64,000 nucleotides of DNA from Anseranas semipalmata (taxonomy: Eukaryota; Chordata; Aves; Anseriformes; Anseranatidae), in the NCBI GenBank assembly GCA_013399115.1, contig VXAA01001508.1, positions 861,849-925,848 of the forward strand. The letters run 5' to 3'. Under the pieces are notes generated by a model. The model was not told the origin of the DNA. It was given only the letters and a program-made list of their open reading frames with translations, and ran no database searches. Below, piece by piece: positions 1 through 11,876 of this stretch (positions are counted from its first letter, which is position 1; every line of letters starts with the position of its first letter). The position numbers and the translations under genes were made by a program.

Positions 1-1790
1 AAAAAAAAAACCACCACTTTTTAATTTATCCTATGTATTTACCATTCCCATATACATTTAGCATACTTTAGGCATATGCCCTTTCCAAATAAATGAATAT
101 GTAAGTTCATGACAGCTGTGATATAAGTAGAATCCATATTGTGAACTTAAACATATATTATTACAATTCATTATTTGTTTAACATGTATGGTCTCTCTGC
201 TATCAGAGTGCTCATTTATGATCATATTGCATGACAGCATCCCCAGCGCCCTTGTTTACAAGTCCAGCGTGGGTGTTGTTCCCTGAATGGACCTTCCCAG
301 CACGTTTAATTTCCATGTACTGTTCACTAGTCCTCCTGCCTGGAAGAGGTAGGGCAGCTTCCACGTGGAGGCTGTTGTCTCTCTTCTGTTACATGAGTGC
401 CCAGGAGGAAGCTTTTCTGACTTCACTAGCAACCCAGAGTAGGGATGCAGGTAGTTTTCCCTGGAGCTCATCTGATGTAGGACTTCTAGTCACAGAAAAG
501 CATTAGAAAGCCACATATCATCATTTATAGGTGCAATCTAAAACTCATCTCCTTTTATAGGCCCTGGCTTAATAATTGTGGCTGCAGAATGGCCATCGGT
601 ATTATTCCCAGAATAAGAACTACTGAACTTAAACAAGTGTAATGCAATAAGGGAGAGATGGAAGTACCAAAGCTTTTATGTACAGAAATGATGCCAGACT
701 GTAAAAATGTGAGTGCTGTAAAATAATGCCCTTAATTATATACATAGGAAGGAAGGTTTTGGCAGCAGATGTCTAAAGATGGGCACTCAAACCACAGACC
801 AGTCAGTGAACTCTATGGAAAAAAAAAGAAAAAAAAAAAAAAAAGAGAGAAGACATTTAGATATGAGTTGACAGGGATCATTTTGGCTTTACTTAGATGA
901 ATGTGTGTACATGTGTGTCTGTGTAAATCCAAAAAAGGGTGCTTAATTGCAGTCATTGTAATTGATGGGAAGATTTTAAAAAGGATCTGGTATGATACAA
1001 GCAGGAAGAAGGGACTGCAAATGATGCACTGTTGTAGTCCGGAACTCACTGCTCTCACCTTTGAGCTGCAGAGTGGCACGGGAACACCTCAGAGCCCAGA
1101 GAAGACCAATGCCAGTTCTGAACTATCTGGATAAGGCCCTGAGCAGAGCAGGTAAGGGCTGTTCCACCACTTGTCTGGGTTCTTTTAATAATATTTGCCC
1201 TCAGCAGTGCAGATGTAGCAATAGTGAACAGGGACCTTAAGGCATCAGCTACAGTAGGTCTATTATCAGAGATGTAAAGCGGTGACTAGCAGGGAACCAG
1301 TGAGGACGTTCTGATGATGAGGCTAGAGCATATAGAGGTGACTTTAGCTGATGAGTGTATCCTAATTGCCTGTCTTGAGGTATATGTTAAATTCCTATGA
1401 CATGGATAGGAAAAGATTGATGCTGACGTAGGCAGGTTGGTGCCATGGCTTGAGGTCCTCAGAGCAGCGCAGCTCCTGGCCCTTCCTGGAGCACTCCCAC
1501 ACCTCCAGCAGAACCCCGCTGAGATGCTCATCAGTGCTTCTCAATACACCGCCCACTGCAAAATTAAAAAAAAAAAAAAAACGTACATCCTTGGATGCTT
1601 TTTCCTTGAGTTCAGAGAGATTTCTATCACACCCCAACAAAGGTATTTTTGTCCAAGGCTTTTCAGTAATTGGAGACATGTGGGGAGTTTCACCCAGCAC
1701 TTAAATCATAACAATTGCCATATTTTTAAAAGATTATCCTAATGTTGAGCTTTCTTTTTTTAATGTTTTATAATAAAGTCCCAGAAATAA
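1..1790. other. Intergenic DNA, no gene seen
   Basis: AT-rich noncoding sequence with stops in all frames at random spacing. Short open frames here have no recognisable domain and overlap each other on both strands, as chance frames do. Poly-A tracts lie at about 819-844 and 1566-1581. No splice-site-bounded exon, promoter island or repeat family was recognised. Confidence 0.6.
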
Positions 1791-2260
1791 AGGCTGCAGT
1801 GTAGTTGCAATAGAATTTACATTAGCATATTTCGAGAGTTTTTTGATCATTTTTGCATGCATTAGAATGAAATATTCTGTAAAAATTAAACATTATATGC
1901 AAATGAGTGCAACAAAACTACATTTTGAATAATAATAATTCATTATCCCTCTATAATATATGTAAGTGGCTTCCTCTTTTTTTTTTTTTTAAAAAAAAAG
2001 GAAAATGCACTGTAGACATTAATTCAGCACAGCAGAAGTTTACAGAGGAGATCCACTGAAATTAGAATAGAAGAACACATTCTTCATTTGCATAAATCCC
2101 AGAATCCTACCTGCCAAAACCCTCCAGCTATTAATAGGTGATATGAATGTCACTCGATGCTCATTTATAATATTGTCGCTGTAATATAATGCATATTTAG
2201 GGCAGATTTTAAGAATCATTGTAATTAACAAAGCACACCATTACCAGCAAGTGTTTATTT
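1790..2260. promoter_or_regulatory. Candidate conserved noncoding element with two POU octamers
   Basis: AT-rich block, almost free of simple repeats except a T14A9 run at 1977-1999. It carries a perfect octamer ATGCAAAT at 1897-1904 and its reverse ATTTGCAT at 2086-2093. Several homeodomain-like ATTA/TAAT cores are present. This texture, in a long gene desert, is typical of vertebrate enhancers near developmental genes. Conservation was not measured, so the regulatory role is inferred. Confidence 0.4.
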
Positions 2261-4130
2261 GTGTTATAGGATAAAGATGTTGCATTAGGAAACAATTATA
2301 ACTCGAGGTGTTGAATTACCCCCTTTGGAAGCGTTGTCTCCTTTTAGTAAGTGTGGTACATTTCCACAGGCTAGATGCATGTAAAAAAAGATGATTTAAA
2401 GAAATGGCACGTCTCTGCATCTGCAACGATAACAATCATTCATGTCCTAGGCCATGTCTGTATGACATGCATTTCTTTTTCACCCCAGGACTGTCTGTGC
2501 TTGAAAGCTTTTTTCTCACTTCACAGGTCTTTATGGGGAAACTGAGTTACCAGTCCGTGAGACTAGGCTCTTTGAAACTGCTTAACAGCATTAAATGCAC
2601 GTTTACAGGTGGAGTTACTATGCGCTCCGCTGTTTTCACTTTTATGAGTGCTGCTATCACAAGGCAGATCTGTGCAGGACAGAGTGTGACTTGGTCAAGG
2701 CTTTCTGGAAGCAAAATGGCTTTCTGGTAGAAATTATATAAACGGTTTGCGTTGTTCAGGTTGCTACTGAGCTCCTTCCACAGTAATTCTCCAGCCGATT
2801 CCAGCATGAATAAGGCCTGACTAAATGACTCAAGACTTGGCCAAATGTAAGTTCCTTAAAACGTAACCACCCGCACCCTGCAGCAGAGCCGTGGCAGCCA
2901 GTGCTAGAGGAGCCGGATGGCCAGCAGTTTCCCGCAGCATCTGCCTTGCCCGGACACATGTCATGATCCCTCAGGAGCGCTCCCCGGTGGTAGGGGAGTG
3001 ATTTTCCCCTCCTGATGGAGATATGGCTATGAACCTCCACACTCAGCCTTGCTGTATGGTCTGTCTCCATAAATCCAGTGGGGCTTTTACCTTCCCTTTG
3101 CACACTTCTGGTGCAGCAGCTGATACCAGGATGGAGAACCTTCTGCAGACACCAGCTTCCCCCTCACCAGCAGCTCTGATGAAGCACCAGAAGGCCCTTG
3201 GACACTGCATGGATCCTTGCTGCTGGATAACCCTCCTCTGCTTGCACTGTTGTTCTGTGTCCTGCCCTGGGGACAGCCCCTGCCCCGGCTGTGCAGTGCA
3301 AGAACAAAATCCATTCCAGTAAAAGCAGAGCTGGAGGCAAAGAAGAGGCAAGATTCTCACGTCTTTCATATGAGTGGATATATTCATCCAAATTTGAATT
3401 TTTAATGCAAATCTTTTTAAATTTTCAGTTTTTCAGACATTTCTACCTCTTCCCTTATAAAACTGGTTATATCCCACCTACAGTGCAGGATTGATTGAGG
3501 CAGATGTAGCCACAGATTTAACAATCTCCAGACTCTATTCAGGACAGATTTCAGTTAAGATTTTAACCAACTGATATGACAGGAAAACACTGTGACTTTT
3601 TTTCCCCACTTTTTTTCTCTCTTTCTTTCTCTCTTCTGAAATATTTCAACAAAATTGAAAAATAATCTTATGCATTTTCCAGAGGGAAAAAAAGAATAAA
3701 AGCGACATTTTTTTTGTCAGAAAAACGTAACCAAATTTGATAGAGATACATCTATTTGGAGACTACAGAAGAAAATAAAAAAAGGAAAAGACAAATGGAA
3801 ACTCTCCCAGTGCCTGCCTAAGCACTGCTGAGAACAGAGACTTGTTGATCCTCAGGCTTTCTGGTTGCCTGAGGAAAAGAAATAATTAAAAACATTAAGT
3901 GAACAAAACACTCTCTGGAAAAGAGAGCCAATCCCTTCAGCTGAAAACCCATCTTGGTTTTTAAAGGCCTTCAAATAGCGATCAGCTGACAGGCTCCCGC
4001 AGGCAGGCCGCTGTCCAGACCCTTTCGTGGCAGCCTCTTGCACCACCGCAATTATTTTGGAGCCCCTGCTCTTCTTCCCGTGAGCAGTCTTTATGCCGCA
4101 CCCTCAGCTCAGGAAGAGCGGTGTATTATA
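2260..4130. other. Intergenic DNA, no gene seen
   Basis: Noncoding. A mildly GC-rich stretch at about 2880-3320 gives longer open frames on both strands at once, which argues against coding. An octamer ATGCAAAT is at 3404-3411. A pyrimidine-rich tract occurs at about 3597-3640. No repeat family was recognised. Confidence 0.55.
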
Positions 4131-4134
4131 TGAG

Positions 4135-4310
4135 ACCGACAGTTTGATATGATCAAATCCATCTCAGTTTATGCTCTTTCTTGGCTGAGCTGTGACAATC
4201 CTTTGTAACGGATGCTACGAGTCACAATCATTGGAAAGTCACCCCGGGTCATCCGTGGGTTCAGATGCACTTTGTCAGATTGATGCCGCTCCTTCGCCTT
4301 GCCACTTCCT
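4135..4310. promoter_or_regulatory. Candidate conserved noncoding element
   Basis: Compact block with several retained CpGs in otherwise CpG-poor DNA and balanced composition. It has no simple repeat and no open frame worth noting. It resembles a conserved regulatory element by texture only. Function and conservation are inferred. Confidence 0.25.
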
Positions 4311-5200
4311 CTAGCAGCTCTCTTGTTTTGATGCCTTTATCTAAGTTCCCCAGTGGAGATCACCCTTCCGGCAGGGCTGGCAGGAAGCTGTCCCTCTGTA
4401 AGAGTGATCAGAGGCAGGAGCCAGGGAGGAGCCTTTGAGCTCGCCACGTGTTTTCAGCAAAGCGGCCTGTGAGCCGTCAATGTTTTAGCCTTGGGCCTGC
4501 CCTCGTGTCCTGCAGGCTCCCCCCAGCCCCCAGGCATGACTTGGAGAAAAAGAAAATTAAGTAAAAAATAATAATAAAAGAAAAAATAGCAAAACAGGCT
4601 ATTCCCTAGAGAATTGCTGTCAGAATTAGGCACGCAGGCTGTGAGGGGTGAGCGCAACTCGCATCAAGCAGCGATGCTATGCAGGTATTTTGCTGTCGCA
4701 GGTATTTTGCTGCACTGGGGCAGCTTCGGCACCTGAAGGCAGAGCCCCCGAGCTGCCTGTTTCTCCCTGGGCTGGCTTCACCACGCCAGGGTGCTGTGCC
4801 GATGTTTCTGCTCGGTGTCCAACCAGACCCGTATTGCACCGGGACCAGCGAGTCCCTCATCCAAGCCTGCAGTAATGAAGCAAACCCTGCACCTTCCTCT
4901 ATCACATGCAAAAAATCCAGATGCGTGGCTATAGATCTGCCAGCCCACACACATGCACCCCTCGTGTCTGCAGCTTCACGGACAAGAAGCAATCCGGCCT
5001 GCACACACCTCTGGAGCTGGGCACAAGCGGGTAGCAGACCCGCAGCCACCCGCGCGCACTCCCTGCTGCCTTGGTGTTCCTCGTGCACGCAAACAGCGTG
5101 CAGCTGCCTGTAAATAAACACACCAACATGGCACCAGCCTCAGTGTCAGCTCCCCTCAGCCTTTCGGTTTAAATATAGGCATTGGCTCTGCTCCAGGAGG
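4310..5200. other. Intergenic DNA with a 17-bp tandem duplication
   Basis: Moderately GC-rich noncoding sequence. A 15-bp word beginning GCAGGTATTT occurs at 4681-4695 and again at 4698-4712, so the unit is 17 bp in tandem. Open frames of up to 171 codons run on opposite strands over the same bases at 4606-5121. They have no recognisable domain and are treated as GC-driven chance frames. Confidence 0.55.
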
Positions 5201-5204
5201 AGGT

Positions 5205-5480
5205 ACAAGTGGTTTCAGACTCAAACAAATTGTTATGAATCCCATTTGCAGCGTGAATACGCTCAGTGAATGTTTCTTTCACTAATGAGACCAAAATAGC
5301 AATTAACAGGAGTCCTAATGCTGTAATTCCTGGGAAATATGTACATCTATATTTTTATCCTTAAGATTATTTTCATCTGTCTTTAATTGCAGGAGCCATC
5401 TTGTCCGAACTCTTATGTCACACATCACACCTGTATCCACAGCTTTCCGTTGCACACTTAGGCATGGCTGGGTTGAGATG
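5205..5480. promoter_or_regulatory. Candidate conserved noncoding element
   Basis: AT-rich, repeat-free block with homeodomain-like cores such as CAATTAAC and CTTTAATTGC. It has the look of a deep-conserved vertebrate element. No exon signal is seen. The regulatory role is inferred from texture and motif content only. Confidence 0.3.
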
Positions 5481-6990
5481 CGCAGGGGAAAGATATTGGC
5501 TTTGAATCACAGCAGATCCAAGTCCTCATTGCTGGTAAATCTCAGCACTTTTTCCTCTCCTGGTTTTGTTTTTCTCCTCTGGACAATGATGTAGAAGCAG
5601 ATTTTTCTCCCACCTTCTTTGCTTGCTGCTTTCAGGTTTCCCTATCTGGGTTTTCTTTTTTTTATTTTTCCCTTCTTCATTTTTTTTTTTTTTCTTTCCC
5701 TACAGCCAACAGAGATGCTGGGGAATACAAAATTAGCCAATTCAGACAGAGGCTGAACATCCCGAGAGAGCAGGAGAGAAAAAGAGAGGTGCAATCAGCC
5801 CTTGCCGAATGCGTTCTCTTGCCTCCACTGTGCATTTCTCCCTTTCTCTGAAAATCACCTGAAACAAATGAGAATTACAGGGAAAGCAAATTCCCTGTTG
5901 GGCTCCTGCTGCCTTCCCTGGAACACCTGCAGACCAAAGGGCCCTTTTTGGGTTTGGGCACTGGGGACAGCCAGGCTGGGTCTGTGCGGTGCTTTTTGAT
6001 GCTCCCTGCTCTCCTGGCCTCCAGCCTGCCCGCACTGCTCCCCACTGCTGCAGACTATTCACAGAAATCGGGGGCTTTGGACCCAGGTTTTATTCTGATC
6101 CAGAGCTGCGATGCATCTTGGGGCTTCCAGCTGTGATGTGCACAGTGAAGCCCATCTATGTGACAGAGGAGGAGTGCTGGTGTGGGCAGAGTGAGGCCGC
6201 ATTGGCAGGCCTGCATCCCAGGTGAGCACTGCAGAGGGACCCTGCTTCACTGATGGGTCAGGGAACGCTCTGCTCTCCTTAGTTTATCAATGTTTGCTTA
6301 GTCCTTTGAGGATGTAAACTCTGCTGAGAGTCTGTGTGGTGGCAGAAAAGCTGATTTTAAACATTTTGCATACCCATTCCCAGTTTTGCAGGGGAACTGA
6401 CAATGACTGCTGTGAATAATGGCCCCTAGAAAGCTGTCGGTTAGCTGGGAAACATCAGCACTGCTCTGGAATACCCCTTTCTTGTGTTGCAGGAGGAGCA
6501 GAGAACTTTAAATAGAAGTGGAATCTTAAGGAGACCATCTTCATTGACTTTTTGCAATGACCTTTGAGGATCCCCATAGGTGCCAAGGCATCCAGTCCAT
6601 AGAGTACCCTGTAAGGCCAAGTCAATAACATTATTGACTAGTATCAAAATAAATAAATAAATAAATAAATAAATAAAAAGCTCCTCAGATATTTGGAGCT
6701 GGACTTTGGTGTAAGAAGGTGAAATAAATCCATCCTAAGCACATATCTGCAGCAGCATGCCCAGAATAACAATAATTGCAGCAGTAGCACATTGGTGCAA
6801 GGCTACCAGACATCACTGAAGCTCATCAGAGTGGGGTCCTAGCTGAACTGGTTCCCAGTTACCTGCTCTGCAAACTCATTTTTCCCTGCCAGATCCTCTG
6901 GCTTTTCCCATCACCCCTTCCCTCACATTTCTTCCCTCCCCCTTCACCAACTCCCAGCCCTGCTATATCTCCCAAGAATGGCTGATTTCC
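5480..6990. other. Intergenic DNA with a pyrimidine tract and an (AAAT)n run
   Basis: Noncoding. A T-rich/pyrimidine tract spans about 5655-5700. A short (AAAT)n microsatellite is at about 6646-6678. Opposing open frames at 5742-6225 lack recognisable domains. No gene or repeat family was recognised. Confidence 0.55.
6646..6678. repeat. (AAAT)n microsatellite
   Basis: About eight tandem AAAT units with an A-rich end. This is directly visible and is an ordinary vertebrate simple repeat. Confidence 0.95.
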
Positions 6991-6999
6991 AAAGTGCCA

Positions 7000-7140
7000 G
7001 CGAGTGCCTGAGAATTGCGTAATTGCAATATAATTAATGAATTAAAAGAATGAGATGTTTTAAGTGCTTTCAATATCCCAGTCTCTATAATTATCTGCAG
7101 AAAACGTGTTCATTAACAATCTCAGAGTGCAAGGCTGCGG
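7000..7140. promoter_or_regulatory. Candidate homeodomain-rich noncoding element
   Basis: Short AT-rich block with TAATTGC, ATAATTAATGAATTA and ATAATTAT words, meaning several homeodomain cores within about 100 bp, and no simple repeat. Enhancer-like by composition. No conservation test was possible. Confidence 0.3.
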
Positions 7141-7760
7141 CTCCTGGCTCTGAATGCTTCGTTCTCTGACGGGGCTGGAGGTGGAGGTGGGAGCAGGGCA
7201 AAGGCTTTTGCAAATCTTTAGAAAGCTTTGCTTTGCTTTCTCCCTGGGTTTAGAGCAAGTCAAAAGCAGAGTGAGAGTCTGCAGAATATCTGGCAGTTCC
7301 CAGCAGGCACAGAGGCAGCATGATTTGCTAGAGCAGGGGCGCAGGATCTGTCCCCTAAGCCTGGCTCTGCCCTGTGCATGAGCTGGGGTGGATGCGTGAA
7401 ATTTAGAAGCAGAGCGTTTATCCCCTGCCCCATTTCATAGATGGAATTTGTGGCCACTTCTGCTAGAATGAAATGGGTTTGTGCATGGATAGTTATACAC
7501 CATTTTTCAAAGCAATAGCATGGCCAAGCGCAGGGAACAGAATGCCAGGTCTCACTTGAGCTGGTGGGGAAATATTGGGCATTACCTCTCCTGGGTTTCT
7601 GAGCAGGTCCGGGGAGGAAAAGCTCTCATTAGGAGGAGTGCAGTGCCTTTATCAGGACATGGTGGTGTGCTTGAAGAGCTTGATTTTACTTACACGGGTG
7701 TAAATCAAGAGCAATTCCTTTGCTGCCAATGGAGTGGCCGACATAAGTGAGAGGCGAACA
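7140..7760. other. Intergenic DNA, no gene seen
   Basis: Noncoding sequence of intermediate GC. Open frames on both strands at 7154-7457 overlap one another and have no recognisable product. No repeat was recognised. Confidence 0.5.
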
Positions 7761-8060
7761 TGACCTATTGGTATTGAAAGCACTTAAAACATCTCTTGAG
7801 GGCACTCTTATGAGGGAGCTCACTCTGTGAGGCTGATTGACAGGGTACAGCTCTGCTCAACGCTCTGTCCTTCCCAGGATCCTAAATTGTAAATTAACTC
7901 AGCCAGAGATGTGACTAACACATTCTCTGGCTGGAACATTTTAGCTGCGTAGCAGGTTGCAGGCTCTGTAAATTGTTTTCTGTTAAACTTTGGGAATAAA
8001 TGGCCAGTTCATTTGAAAGGGTCGAGCAAGCAGCACACAGATATCGGCCCAGTGTCCAGT
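7760..8060. promoter_or_regulatory. Candidate element with a perfect PBX/MEIS composite site
   Basis: Contains TGATTGACAG at 7834-7843, which matches the composite PBX-MEIS recognition sequence exactly. The flanks are free of simple repeats and contain AATTAAC and similar AT cores. Known biology: such sites recruit TALE homeodomain pairs with or without HOX partners. Use in this species is inferred. Confidence 0.35.
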
Positions 8061-8715
8061 GTAGGGAAATGACAGAGGATGAATTACAGGGTTATCTCCG
8101 TGGTTTAACAACCCCCCATGTTTCGATTGCAATAACCTCTTCTTGCTGAAAAGGCAATATCCTCCAGCAGACAGGGGTTAAATACCCCACGGCCGAGGAA
8201 GAAGCTGAAAAGGCAAAAGAAGCACAATGAGGGCAAGTGTTAATGAAGCAAGATCTTTGCTGGGGAAAAAAGCAGTCAACAGCTGACAGGGTTGGCCCTG
8301 GGGGGCAGGAGAGACTTGGCGTTGTCATCCAGAGGGTCCCGTGTCCACCGCGTGTGCTCCTCCTTGGATGTAGCTTTCAGCATCCTTAAGCACCGTCACC
8401 GAGGGAAGAGCCACGATTTGGTGTGATTGTGCTTTTTGAGCTTAATGGGACAGAATTAACACAATTACAGCAAGAGCTGGTTCCTATTACTGTTTTCACA
8501 TGGGAGCAGATGGAGAGCAGCAGCCCAGCTCTCTGCAATATCAGCAGCACATCCCAGCCTCCAAGTATGTAGGATTTGACCTTAAAAGCCTGGGAGCTCA
8601 TGGAGGCTGTTCCTGACCTGCACATGAAGTATCCATCAGTCATTTAGTGTTAGAGGAAGTAAAACATTTCACATTACAGTGGAATAGGGACAAAATGGTT
8701 TCCTTGCCTTGTAAA

Positions 8716-8751
8716 CTTTTTCTTTTCTTTCCTTTCTTTTTTTCTTTCTTT

Positions 8752-8783
<32 letters not shown>

Positions 8784-8794
8784 TTTTTTTTTCC
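8716..8794. repeat. T-rich / (CTT)n microsatellite
   Basis: Pyrimidine tract with a core of about seven CTT units flanked by T runs. This is directly visible. It encodes only poly-Ser/Phe-like chance peptide. Confidence 0.9.
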
Positions 8795-10104
8795 TTATGA
8801 AAGCCCTATCTCATCCTCAGGCAGCATGGGAAGCCAAACTTCTAAAAATGTTCACAAAACTGAGCTCTGGAAAATATAATTTAAATAATTTTGAAATATT
8901 GTGCTTTGATTTGGGCCTTTTCTAAAAAACTATTTCAGTTTGTAACAGACAAGTCATTTTAAAGGGGGAATCTGGAAGGTTTTGTTTCAAAGCAAGAAAA
9001 TGGAAATTTTGGCAATCTTAAAAGGAATAATGTTTTTGCAACATGTAAAAAAAGTCATGAAAACTGTCTCTTTACTGAAAATATTTTTGTTTTTGACAGT
9101 TTGCTATTTTTCAACCAAAAAGTGTTATTAGAAACATCTGAAAACAAACACAGAAGGAAAAAACTTCTCCATGATAGGAAAGACAGGTACATTTCTACGA
9201 AATAAAATGAATTCCTTGATGTCTGCTGAGCACTGTTCTTGGACTAAATCATGAGCACAAAAAACATCGTTTATTGCATTTTTTTTTTACCCTGTCAGGA
9301 GGCCAGGCCATACTACTGCTTGGACTGTTTTGGTGCTACCAAAATTCAGCAAATATATTACATATGGCAATACCTAACATGCATAGGGATCGACCTCTAA
9401 CTGCACAGGCCATACAGCCTCTCCACCCCATTTCCATCCTGCAGATAAAGCCAAGATTTACACACATGGGATGAATCAATTCCATCACGTCAATCCAGCC
9501 GTTCGCCCCCCTTGCACATGAATTACCTTTCCAGCTCCCTGTCCCTGCACCAGCCACAAGCCCAGCGCTGCAGCAGCGGTGCCAGCATCGGCTCCCTGGC
9601 AGGGACAAGCCATCTGCCCACCACGGTCCCTGGTGCCGGCAACAGCAGCAGCGTGGGAGGAGGTCAAATTCAGCTTTTGTGGCAGCATAAGGCAGGTTTT
9701 GGCGGGTGGCTCTCCACTGGACATTGGCTCTTCTTAAAATCTTCAGCCAGTTTGCGAATTTTCAGCGCAGTGAGCTATGTTCTGCAAAGCCAGGACATCA
9801 CCTGAGAATTTCAGTGTGCATCAGAGAAGAGCTGCCTTTGATTTTGTTTTTTTACATCCTGTGCTGGCTGCAACTGTTGTGTTCGTGGTAATGTCTGCAG
9901 AAAGAGCAGCTTGCGGCAAGGAGAAAATTAGAGGAAAATCCAGAAGAATTTAAGGGCAGACAACACTACAACATAAAGTATCTTCTATATCCAGTAGCAC
10001 TTTTGATTCTGGATTAGGAAAAACAAGCAGGACAGGACAACTGCATCTATTCCTCCTTCTGCCACAGTTTCAAGGCATAGCTTTGAAGAAGAATTATAAC
10101 CAAA

Positions 10105-10245
10105 CCATGTCTTGGTTTCCTTATCTGAAGACTATAAATTATAACACTTTGCTTCCTGACGTAGTTCTCAGCAAGCATAATTCATTAACTTTCCTGAAGT
10201 GCTTTTACATCTCCCGTTTCAGGCACTACACAGGTATTCAAAATA
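10105..10245 (+). repeat. Possible decayed MIR-like SINE fragment
   Basis: The order of short words follows the 3' half of MIR-type elements: a 'cttggtttccttatctg' segment, then 'ataacacttt', then 'gaagtgctttta', then a GCACTA-type end. Identity is low, so this is an inference from ordered partial matches recalled for the family. Chance resemblance remains possible. Confidence 0.35.
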
Positions 10246-11714
10246 GAGTTCACAGAGCTAGCTAAAACCACTTAAAATGAAATTAAAATGCCATAATTCC
10301 AGATTATGATAAATCATACTCAAAAAAGTTCTGATGACAAGTTTATGAAGAGTTCTTTGTGGGGGCTGCAGCAGTACAGGGAGATGTAAAAAAGCAATAT
10401 TTTTGACAAACATTTGGAGCCTGAAAATTCCACCACATTTTTGGAATTTCAAATTTCAGCTCCCTGATGCATAGCTGGGAAAGGATGGAGGAAGAGCTGG
10501 AAAAATGGAAAAAAAATAGAGCGAGCAATGTCCAGCCTCTCTCCCTCTCCTGATCTCCAGAAAAAAACGCTGAAATTTGGAAACTCAGCCCTCAAAACTT
10601 TCAGAGACAAGGTCTCCCTGGGCATCCCCCTGGGCGCAATGGGTGAAGCTGTTTCTGCCCTGGGGACCCAGGTGGGGCTGACCTGTGCTCCATCACCAAA
10701 GCTACCAGGGGCATGGACCTGCAAGGGACAAATGCACAGGTGATCTGAAAGCCTGCTGGCTAATATTGAAGGGGCAGGCAAGCTGTCCTTTTAATATGTG
10801 AGCATGTCTGTCTTGCTCTCTCTGTTCTCCTTGTGTTCAATAATGTAAATAAAGTCTTTAAGAAGCCCATTGCTTTCATCTGTAGTTCTGAGAGAATTGC
10901 TCAGATTCTCCCTTGGCAGTTTTGTTTGTGCATAATAATTAAAAAAACTCTGGAAAAATAATAATAGTAAGAGTAGTAACAAAATAAAGACAGCAAGAGT
11001 CCTTTTTAAGTTTTGTCTTTTAAAGACATTTCCCCTCTTTGAAAGAAAAAAAAATAGGAAAGACCTTGCTGGTATCAAACACCTCTGTCTGCATTTGAAA
11101 GGCTGACGAAGGGCAGCATTTGCTTTTTCAGAGACCCGGGTGCAAGCAGTGTGGTGGAGCCAGCACCAGCGAGGCACGCCAGGCTGGGCTCTGAGCACTG
11201 CAGGACCAGTCCCCGGCACTCGCAGCATCCCTGTGCCAGCTGGGGCAGGCTGGTGCCTTTTCCCCCTTTCACATCGATTTCAACCTGCCTTTCAAATCTT
11301 CTTCTTCTTTTTTTTTTTTTTTTTTTCTGGATCTTTGGTTAAGTTGAAACCTTTTGTGAAGTCATGTTGCTTTGCTAACTTTTCAGTTTGGAAAGAGAAC
11401 TTAGTATGGGAAAAAAATAAAAAATGTCAAAATGTCTCTTTCAACATTTTCACTGTAGCGATTTTTGTTAGAGTGTTTTAAAACCTTTCCACTTTGAATT
11501 GTATTATTAATGCATGTTTTTTTCTTACTGACAAATCAAAGCAAAACATTTTGTGGAAATAAGATGTCCATCCAACTTCAAATATGTTATTTGCTTGGGT
11601 GGGTTATTATTTTTTAATACCTTTTCTCTGTGGAGAATTTGCAAACACTGGTTCTTTTCATGCCATTTGGCCCTATGTCAAGTTTAAAAATCTAGATGGA
11701 CTTTGCAGAACTGA

Positions 11715-11876
11715 TCTACCTGTTTATTTTGGTTAGTAATTAATTTTTTAATATCACAAATGGAAACTGCCAACCCTCTTTAATTATAGTAAAAAATTTC
11801 CTCCTTTACTAGATGGGTTGCAGAAGTGCTTCTCATCACAACTGCTGTCCAAATGCAATCGCTGGGAAGTCCTCCA
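11715..11876 (+). repeat. Left arm of a large inverted repeat
   Basis: Bases 11749-11876 match the reverse complement of 13032-13160 at about 85% by hand alignment. The core to about 11852 is close to 90%, and a perfect 22-bp match lies at 11821-11842. Most differences are transitions. A weaker AT-rich match continues outward to about 11715. The spacer between arms is about 1.15 kb. The pair could be an old inverted duplication, two opposed copies of one unnamed repeat, or termini of a decayed DNA element. Confidence 0.85.

Larger units (their letters stand above)
8060..11700. other. Intergenic DNA with simple repeats and a MIR-like fragment
   Basis: Noncoding. It holds a T/CTT-rich tract at 8716-8794, AT-rich DNA at 8840-9200 with repeated TTTTG/CAAAA words, a mildly GC-rich patch at 9480-9700, a possible MIR-like fragment at 10105-10245 and a poly-T run at about 11306-11328. 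Open frames do not resemble known proteins and several run through homopolymers. Confidence 0.5.

Noticed and set aside
4606..5121. Opposing frames of 171 and 144 codons
   Set aside because: GC-rich, stop-poor DNA on both strands, no domain, no exon signals.
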